Positions 26,782 to 27,550 of a stretch of DNA of 27,550 bases are shown here, in pieces. Location: the NCBI RefSeq assembly GCF_937876455.1, contig NZ_CALFIG010000298.1, positions 1 through 27,550 on the forward strand, in the 5' to 3' direction. The first letter of the stretch is position 1. Each line of letters starts with the position of its first letter. The notes below the pieces were generated by a model, which was not told the origin of the DNA, searched no databases, and worked only from the letters and a program-made list of their open reading frames with translations. The translations under genes were made by a program, and so were the position numbers. Source of the stretch: an uncultured Flavobacterium sp. (lineage in GTDB: Bacteria > Bacteroidota > Bacteroidia > Flavobacteriales > Flavobacteriaceae).

Positions 26782-27007
26782 CTATTTATCCAAGAAAATT
26801 ATAAAAATGTAAAAAATAAACTTTAATGGTAAAGTATATACCTCTTAAGCCAGATTCAAAATCGTATGGTTGTGTACTATTTAACAAATTCTCTAATTTT
26901 TAAATCAAACGCAATTTTTTAAGTTAATTATGACCAACGACTTCTACTACTAAAATGGTATAAAAAATTTGGTAACAATTACTACATAATTTTATTTTAA
27001 GAAAGTG
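26782..27007. other. AT-rich divergent intergenic region
   Basis: This is the core of the gap of about 308 bases between pyrH and the thioredoxin-family gene. Apart from one promoter-like box at each edge I see no gene, strong hairpin or repeat. Confidence 0.6.
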
Positions 27008-27015
27008 TATTTTTG
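27008..27015 (+). promoter_or_regulatory. Putative -7 promoter box for the thioredoxin-family gene
   Basis: TATTTTTG fits TAnnTTTG and lies 33 bases before the ATG at 27049. A -33 TTG at normal spacing is not evident. Confidence 0.4.
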
Positions 27016-27048
27016 ATTCGAAGTTTAATGAATTAATAGAACTAGACA

Positions 27049-27550
27049 ATGAAAAAATTAATAGAAGCAAGTTTATTAAATAGCTTTACTTATCCAGAAT
27101 ATAGAGCACATATTGCACAATTATTAACAGAAGGAAAGGCCACGGGTCATGAACAAAATGCAGATTTAGTGCATTATTCTGAATTGAATCAGGCAAGAAT
27201 GCATCGATTAGACAAAACAATTCAAGTACTCCCTGAAGTAGTTGCAACATTTTCAAAATTAACTAAAAAATACATTTGGTTAGTTCTGGCAGAAGGTTGG
27301 TGTGGTGATGCAGCAAACTGTATTCCTGTTTTGCATAAAATAGCGGAAGAAACTTCTTTAATTGATATGAAAATTATTTTGAGAGATGATAATGATGCGG
27401 TAATGCAACATTTTTTAACGAATGGAACTAGAGCGATTCCTAAATTAGTTATAATTGATGCAGAAACTTTAGCGATCATAGCAGATTGGGGCCCAAGACC
27501 TGAACCAGCCAAAAATTTAATAGTAGATTATAAAGCAACACATGGCATAG
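27049..27550 (+). CDS. Thioredoxin family protein, 3' end outside the window
   Basis: The ATG at 27049 starts MKKLIEASLLNSFTYPEYR, with no signal peptide, so the protein is likely cytoplasmic. The frame is open to the window edge (167 codons). Trp84 with Cys85 and Cys91 (WCGDAANC) sits where thioredoxins carry WCxxC, giving a C-x5-C pair instead of C-x2-C. The fold then continues with KIILRDDND, a conserved AIP loop with Pro131 (the cis-Pro position) and KLVIIDAETLAIIADWGPRP. This matches the thioredoxin-family group with a WCGD motif found in Bacteroidota and Firmicutes. A redox role is inferred; substrate unknown. Confidence 0.85.
   Translation, partial: MKKLIEASLLNSFTYPEYRAHIAQLLTEGKATGHEQNADLVHYSELNQARMHRLDKTIQVLPEVVATFSKLTKKYIWLVLAEGWCGDAANCIPVLHKIAEETSLIDMKIILRDDNDAVMQHFLTNGTRAIPKLVIIDAETLAIIADWGPRPEPAKNLIVDYKATHGI

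Overview
The window is AT-rich and comes from a member of the Bacteroidota, most likely a Flavobacteriaceae species. The evidence is Flavobacterium-type signal peptides ending just before Gln, TAnnTTTG-type promoter boxes, a giant adhesin with a type B (gliding motility-associated) type IX secretion signal, a PorP/SprF-family gene directly after it, and a pyrH-frr-recX housekeeping block. No rRNA, tRNA, CRISPR array, insertion sequence or integrase was seen.

Layout. (1) Positions 1-10166 hold six complete genes and one 5'-truncated gene on the + strand, packed with gaps of 0 to 20 bases and so probably one operon. All complete members have signal peptides. They mix phage tail-fibre architecture (TKNYVD-type repeats, VGIGTxxP modules, two C-terminal S74 intramolecular chaperone domains) with animal-like recognition domains (PA14-like plus fibrinogen C-terminal-like; C-type lectin plus discoidin). 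(2) After a 174-base promoter region, 10341-23953 encodes one giant multidomain adhesin of about 4537 residues. It contains Ig-like modules, a seven-repeat FG-GAP-type propeller, IPT/TIG domains, three LamG domains, a calcium-binding TSP3-type array, HYR-like repeats and a type B sorting domain. In this sequence it is split by a one-base deficit in a T7 tract at 11725-11731. (3) 23964-24854 is a PorP/SprF-like outer-membrane protein, the expected secretion partner of the type B adhesin. (4) On the minus strand lie pyrH-frr, then a terminator, then recX, which converges on the sprF-like gene across a shared bidirectional terminator. (5) A divergent thioredoxin-family gene runs off the right edge.

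How they may work together: the sprF-like protein probably helps the type IX system export the giant adhesin. The upstream fibre-like and lectin-like proteins look like an accessory set of self-assembling surface binders, but none shows a recognisable type IX sorting domain, so how they cross the outer membrane is open. The adhesin frameshift is either a sequencing error, a recent loss, or an on/off switch.
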